A stretch of DNA of 64,000 nucleotides from Clostridia bacterium (GTDB taxonomy: Bacteria > Bacillota > Clostridia > Oscillospirales > Acutalibacteraceae). The notes under the pieces were generated by a model. It had not been told where the DNA came from, searched no databases, and was given only the letters and a program-made list of their open reading frames with translations. The stretch is taken from contig JAFXAK010000031.1 of the NCBI GenBank assembly GCA_017517135.1, positions 1 through 64,000 on the forward strand, read 5' to 3'. Below are positions 60,312 through 64,000 of this stretch, in pieces. The position numbers and the translations under genes are program-made. Numbering within the stretch: the stretch's first letter is position 1; each line of letters begins with the position of its first letter.

Positions 60312-61191
60312 AAATGCATTCAAGGCTAATGCAAGCACGGTTTATAATGTTTATATTGCAATGGGAATTATGGGCGTTGTGATGCTCGTTCTCTTATTCA
60401 TTGACTGGACTAAATGGGGCGACACAGGTGTTGGTCTCGGTCTTGCAATCAAGGCTTTGATAAGCTTTGTTCTCTGCCTTACAGCAGGTATCTCGGTTAT
60501 TATGACCTTTATGAGTGTTATATCCGAATTCAGACGCAATATGTTTGAAAAGGAAGGCCATCTTACCCTATCACTCCCCGTAAGAAGCAGCTCGCTTCTT
60601 CTTGCAAAGTGGGTTTCAGGCTCCTTCTGGGTGCTTCTCAGCTACTTTGTTTTGTGCTTGTGTGCCTTGGGCTCATTCCTTTATGTTGCCCGCCACTCGC
60701 TGGCTGTTGTTCAGGGTAACGAGATGTATAATTCAATTTATAATCTTGTTATCGAAATGATTGACCAGTTCTGCGAAGCAGCAGGCGTTGTTACTCCTCC
60801 TCTCAGCGTATTCCTTAACCTTGCGGGACTTTATGCGTTTTCAGGCGCAGTCAAGGGTTGCGTATTTGTTCTTCTGGTTTATTTCGCACTCACTCTCTCC
60901 CATTGCCGTCCCTTCCATAAGCTCGGCAAGGCAGGCGAGGTTATCTATTTCTTCGGCGGTGCCTTTGTTGTAACCACCTTTGCTTCCCTTGTTACAAAGC
61001 TTGTAAAGATATATATTGTAATTTCGGAAACAAATTTCACATTCACTCTTTCCGAAAAAGAGGTTGAAGCCGCTTGGAATCTGGGCTTCGGTGCTTTCTC
61101 AATCACAAATCTTTACTGCACGGCTATCTGTGCTGTATTCGTATTCTTAATAACTGCTTTCCTTATAGACAGAAAAGCAAACGCTAACTGA
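60292..61191 (+). CDS. ABC transporter permease
   Basis: A 299-aa protein with six hydrophobic segments. The 'FRRNMFEKEGHLTLSLPVRSSSLLLAKW' stretch (block EGHLTLSLPVRSSSLLLAKW) is typical of ABC-2 type permeases. An AAGGAGG ribosome binding site lies inside the upstream gene. It pairs with the ATPase to form an exporter. The substrate is unknown. Confidence 0.85.
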   Translation: MLGKLIKNAFKANASTVYNVYIAMGIMGVVMLVLLFIDWTKWGDTGVGLGLAIKALISFVLCLTAGISVIMTFMSVISEFRRNMFEKEGHLTLSLPVRSSSLLLAKWVSGSFWVLLSYFVLCLCALGSFLYVARHSLAVVQGNEMYNSIYNLVIEMIDQFCEAAGVVTPPLSVFLNLAGLYAFSGAVKGCVFVLLVYFALTLSHCRPFHKLGKAGEVIYFFGGAFVVTTFASLVTKLVKIYIVISETNFTFTLSEKEVEAAWNLGFGAFSITNLYCTAICAVFVFLITAFLIDRKANAN

Positions 61192-61196
61192 TAAAT

Positions 61197-61808
61197 ATGG
61201 ATATAAAGATTATTGACATTTCAAGAGAATTGCTGTCAGATACTCCGTATCCCGGAGATCCCGCTGCAAGTGTTTCGGTTTTCTCTGCTATAAGCCGGGG
61301 GGACAGCTGTAATATGGCTGAAATCAGAACAACTCTGCACAACGGCACACACGCTGATGCTCCCCTGCATTTTGTTCAGACAGGAAAATCTATAACCCAG
61401 CTGCCGCTTGAGGCTTTTATAGGTGAATGTCAGGTAATCGAAGTACCTGAGGGCAGAATAACGGGTGAATATGTCAATAAATATTTCCCCAGAACACAGA
61501 AAAGAATTTTAATCAAGGGCAACGGAAAAGCATTTTTCGATAAAACAGGCGCAGAGGAAGCGGCTTTTCTCGGAATCTCTCTTATCGGCACAGACGGTGA
61601 TTCGATAGGCGAGATCGGTGGTAACGAAATAGGTCCTCACAGAGCATTTATGGACGAAAACATTGCAATTCTTGAAAGACTTGATTTAAGCGGGGTTAAA
61701 CCGGGCAAATATATACTTGTAGCCCAGCCTCTGAAAATACAGGGCGTTGAAGCTTCCCCCGTAAGAGCCTGTCTTTTAGACGGTTATATTTTCTGGAGCA
61801 AAAGCTGA
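61197..61808 (+). CDS. Cyclase family protein (kynurenine-formamidase-like)
   Basis: A 203-aa protein. The metal-binding 'HNGTHADAPLHF' (about 48-59) is the hallmark of the cyclase/KynB family, which hydrolyses N-formylkynurenine or related amides. 'GTDGDSIGE' and 'HRAFMDENI' complete the usual set. No tryptophan-catabolism genes are nearby, so a different amide or lactone substrate is possible. It starts 5 bp after the permease stop. Confidence 0.88.
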   Translation: MDIKIIDISRELLSDTPYPGDPAASVSVFSAISRGDSCNMAEIRTTLHNGTHADAPLHFVQTGKSITQLPLEAFIGECQVIEVPEGRITGEYVNKYFPRTQKRILIKGNGKAFFDKTGAEEAAFLGISLIGTDGDSIGEIGGNEIGPHRAFMDENIAILERLDLSGVKPGKYILVAQPLKIQGVEASPVRACLLDGYIFWSKS

Positions 61809-61867
61809 CTTTCTTTTTAATACAAAAATATTCGGCTACGGTTTTGTGTGTTTGTTAAGTTTGTCGA

Positions 61868-61896
61868 TTGATAAATTTTTAACATTGTTATAAAAT
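61868..61896 (+). promoter_or_regulatory. Promoter of pgk
   Basis: -35 TTGATA (61868-61873), a 17-bp spacer and -10 TAAAAT (61891-61896), in an AT-rich 170-bp upstream region. Confidence 0.55.
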
Positions 61897-61941
61897 ATGG
61901 ATAAACGGATTTTTCCGTTACATTAAAAATCAAAATATTAA

Positions 61942-61958
61942 GTGCCGTAAAACGGCAC
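61942..61958 (+). promoter_or_regulatory. Small hairpin in the pgk leader
   Basis: GTGCCG pairs with CGGCAC around a TAAAA loop, ending 13 bp before the AAGGAG ribosome binding site. It could stabilise the message of this highly expressed gene or tune its translation. Confidence 0.5.
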
Positions 61959-61981
61959 CGATTAAGATAAGGAGTTTTATT

Positions 61982-63172
61982 ATGAGCGCACTCAACAAAA
62001 AGACAGTTGAAGATATCGCTGTCAAAGGAAAAAAAGTTCTTGTTCGTTGTGATTTCAATGTAAAGATGGAGAACGGTGTTATCACAAGTGACAAGAGAAT
62101 CGTTGCTTCTCTCCCCACAATCAAATACCTTCTCGACAACGGTGCAAAGGTTATCCTTTGCTCACACCTCGGCAGACCTAAGGGACAGGTTAACCCCGAA
62201 TTCTCAATGGCTCCCGTTGCAGCCCGTCTTTCCGAGCTTCTCGGTCAGGAAGTTAAATTGGCTGCAGATGTTGTTGGCGAAAGTGCACAGGCACTTGCAG
62301 CTGACCTCAAAGACGGTGAAGCTATGCTTCTTGAAAATGTCCGCTTTGAGCCCGGTGAAACAAAGAACGATGTTGAGCTTTCAAAGAAGTTTGCTGCTCT
62401 TGCAGAGGTTTATGTAAACGATGCTTTCGGTTCAGCTCACAGAGCTCATTCTTCAACAGCAGGTGTTGCTGATTATCTTCCCTCTGCAGTAGGTTATCTT
62501 ATCCAGAAGGAAATTCAGTTCATCGGCGGTGCTCTTGAAAATCCCCAGAGACCTCTCGTTGCTATCCTCGGCGGTGCAAAGGTTTCTGACAAAATCGGCG
62601 TAATCGAAAATCTTATCGACAAGTGTGATACTCTTATCATCGGCGGCGGTATGGCATACACATTTATGAGAGCTCTCGGTCACTCAATCGGTACTTCCAT
62701 CTGTGAAGAAGACAAGGTTGAGCTTGCTAAGTCTCTTATGGAAAAAGCAGCTGCAAAGGGCGTTAAATTCCTTATTCCTCAGGACAACAGAGTTGGTAAG
62801 GAATATGCTCCCGATACAGAAAATATGGTTGTTGATTCAGACGAAATTCCCGACGGCTGGATGGGACTTGACATCGGTCCCAAGACAGAAAAGCTCTTCG
62901 CTGACGCTCTCGTCGGTGCAGGCACAGTTATCTGGAACGGACCTATGGGTGTTTCCGAATGGGCAAACTTTGCAAGCGGCACAATAGCTGTTGCAACTGC
63001 TATTGCTGAAACAGGTGCTATCTCAATCATCGGCGGCGGTGACTCTGCTGCTGCTATCAAGAAGCTCGGCTTCTCCGACAAGATGAGCCACATCTCCACA
63101 GGCGGCGGTGCATCACTCGAATATCTTGAAGGCAAAGAGCTTCCCGGCATTGCTTGCATAGACAACAAATAA
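61982..63172 (+). CDS. pgk: Phosphoglycerate kinase
   Basis: A 396-aa protein, the usual length. 'VRCDFNV' (about 21-27), '[10 protein letters not shown]' (about 58-67) and the C-terminal 'GGGDSAAAI' loop (about 352-360) are all conserved. It makes ATP from 1,3-bisphosphoglycerate in glycolysis. Synonymous codon choice is strongly biased (for example CTC/CTT for Leu, GTT for Val), which fits high expression. It is followed by tpiA. Confidence 0.97.
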   Translation: MSALNKKTVEDIAVKGKKVLVRCDFNVKMENGVITSDKRIVASLPTIKYLLDNGAKVILCSHLGRPKGQVNPEFSMAPVAARLSELLGQEVKLAADVVGESAQALAADLKDGEAMLLENVRFEPGETKNDVELSKKFAALAEVYVNDAFGSAHRAHSSTAGVADYLPSAVGYLIQKEIQFIGGALENPQRPLVAILGGAKVSDKIGVIENLIDKCDTLIIGGGMAYTFMRALGHSIGTSICEEDKVELAKSLMEKAAAKGVKFLIPQDNRVGKEYAPDTENMVVDSDEIPDGWMGLDIGPKTEKLFADALVGAGTVIWNGPMGVSEWANFASGTIAVATAIAETGAISIIGGGDSAAAIKKLGFSDKMSHISTGGGASLEYLEGKELPGIACIDNK

Positions 63173-63191
63173 TTCAATTAACACTTTTTGC

Positions 63192-63230
63192 GGGATGTAA
63201 AAATGCTCTTTTTTACATCCCCTGTGTTTG
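63192..63230 (+). terminator. Hairpin between pgk and tpiA
   Basis: GGGATGTAAAAA (63192-63203) pairs with TTTTTACATCCC (63210-63221), followed by CTGTGTTTG. The terminal T-run is imperfect, so partial read-through into tpiA is plausible. Confidence 0.65.
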
Positions 63231-63266
63231 TTTATCACAAAAAATAATTAAAGGACGGTAATAATA

Positions 63267-64000
63267 ATGAATAAAGCTACCCGTAAAGCAGTTATCGCAG
63301 GTAACTGGAAAATGAACAACACTCCTGCTCAGGCTGCTGCTCTTATCAATGAAATGAAGCCCCTCGTTGCAAATGCAGACTGCGAGGTTGTGCTTTGCGT
63401 TCCCTTTGTTGACATCCCCGCTGCTATTGAAGCTGCTAAGGGCTCAAACATCAAAATCGGTGCAGAAAATGTACATTTCAAGGCTTCCGGTGCATACACA
63501 GGCGAAATTTCCGCTGATATGCTCAAGGAACTCGGTGTTGAATATGTTGTTATCGGTCACAGCGAAAGAAGACAGTACTTCGCAGAAACCGACCAGACAG
63601 TAAACCTTCGTTCTCTTGCTGCTCTCAATGCAGGTCTTAAGCCTATCATCTGCGTTGGTGAAACACTTGAGCAGAGAGAGCTCGGCTACACAGAAACTCT
63701 CCTCAAGTTCCAGACAAAGATGGCTCTCACAAATGTAAGCGCTGAACAGCTCAAGGATGTTGTTATTGCTTATGAACCCGTATGGGCTATCGGTACAGGT
63801 GTTACAGCTACAGACGACCAGGCAGACGAAGGCAACGGCTTTGTCCGTGCAGCTATCGCAGAAGCATACGGCAAGGATGTTGCAGAAACAGTAACAGTTC
63901 AGTACGGCGGCTCAATGAACGCTAAGAACGCTGAAAGCCTCCTCGCTAAGGTAAATGTTGACGGCGGTCTTATCGGCGGTGCTTCTCTTAAAGCAGCAGA
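63267..64000 (+). CDS. tpiA: Triosephosphate isomerase, partial at window end
   Basis: The first 244 codons are inside the window. 'GNWKMNN' (11-17), the 'VIGHSERR' His block (about 91-98), 'YEPVWAIGTG' with the catalytic Glu (about 167-176) and 'QYGGSMNAKN' (about 207-216) show the family. An AAGGACGG ribosome binding site precedes the ATG at 63267. The last few codons lie outside the window. Confidence 0.96.
   Translation, partial: MNKATRKAVIAGNWKMNNTPAQAAALINEMKPLVANADCEVVLCVPFVDIPAAIEAAKGSNIKIGAENVHFKASGAYTGEISADMLKELGVEYVVIGHSERRQYFAETDQTVNLRSLAALNAGLKPIICVGETLEQRELGYTETLLKFQTKMALTNVSAEQLKDVVIAYEPVWAIGTGVTATDDQADEGNGFVRAAIAEAYGKDVAETVTVQYGGSMNAKNAESLLAKVNVDGGLIGGASLKAA

Overview
The window reads as a low-GC, spore-forming Firmicute of the class Clostridia, probably an Oscillospirales/Ruminococcaceae-type gut or rumen bacterium. 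This is inferred from the complete spoIIA operon, a secreted protein with two dockerin-type calcium-binding repeats, several carbohydrate-active enzymes and the AAGGAGG-type ribosome binding sites. No 16S rRNA or tRNA gene was seen, so the taxonomy stays coarse. The window falls into two halves: AT-rich accessory DNA (about 0.3-32.0 kb) and ordinary chromosome (32.0-64.0 kb).

The accessory half looks like a tandem array of integrative elements at the 3' end of lysS. A 52-bp sequence spanning the lysS stop codon (31991-32042) recurs at 19619-19670 with four mismatches, and a weaker third copy that still encodes a LysS-like tail lies at 311-346. Element B (19.67-31.99 kb) carries two tyrosine-recombinase-type proteins, an excisionase-like protein, a primase-like replication protein, several small DNA-binding proteins and three paralogous ~326-aa proteins of unknown function. 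One of the three is interrupted by an in-frame stop. Element A (0.35-19.6 kb) has no recombinase of its own and consists almost entirely of minus-strand cargo, so it resembles a cis-mobilizable element.

The cargo of element A is the most interesting part. A divergent XRE-type regulator gene precedes an operon for two paralogous helical proteins, an unrecognised 296-aa protein, a dynamin-like GTPase and a large HerA/FtsK-type ATPase. Next come three 138-161-aa proteins with a common ~100-aa N-terminal region, and short tails that in two of them end in an Arg-Arg-Arg-Lys-Cys motif. A radical SAM/SPASM enzyme follows. The same kind of N-terminal region heads a 130-aa protein and a candidate cysteine hydrolase, and a shorter trace of it is found in a zinc-metallopeptidase-like protein. 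Four promoters in this cluster share one layout: a TGTCAC-N5-GTGACA inverted repeat, exactly 7 bp upstream of a -35 box, 17-18 bp before a -10 box. That ties machinery, candidate precursors, maturase and peptidases into one regulon. I propose a radical-SAM-modified peptide (RiPP-like) or shared-sorting-domain effector system that has not, as far as I can recognise, been described.

The chromosomal half holds lysS and greA; a dockerin protein; a pair of membrane proteins; an SDR reductase; a lipoprotein; rpe; a MecA-like adaptor; an unusual Rnf-like D-E-A gene set followed by a DUF4015 glycosidase-like protein; a GH106-like glycosidase; spoIIAA-spoIIAB-sigF; an EamA transporter; a 2323-aa cyclic-beta-glucan-synthase-like GT84/GH94 protein; an alpha/beta hydrolase; an ABC transporter; a cyclase-family hydrolase; and the glycolytic genes pgk and tpiA (cut by the window end). 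The Rnf-like D-E-A set lacks rnfB, rnfC and rnfG, and appears to have lost the residues that bind its redox cofactors. Its E subunit carries a ~480-residue coiled-coil tail.
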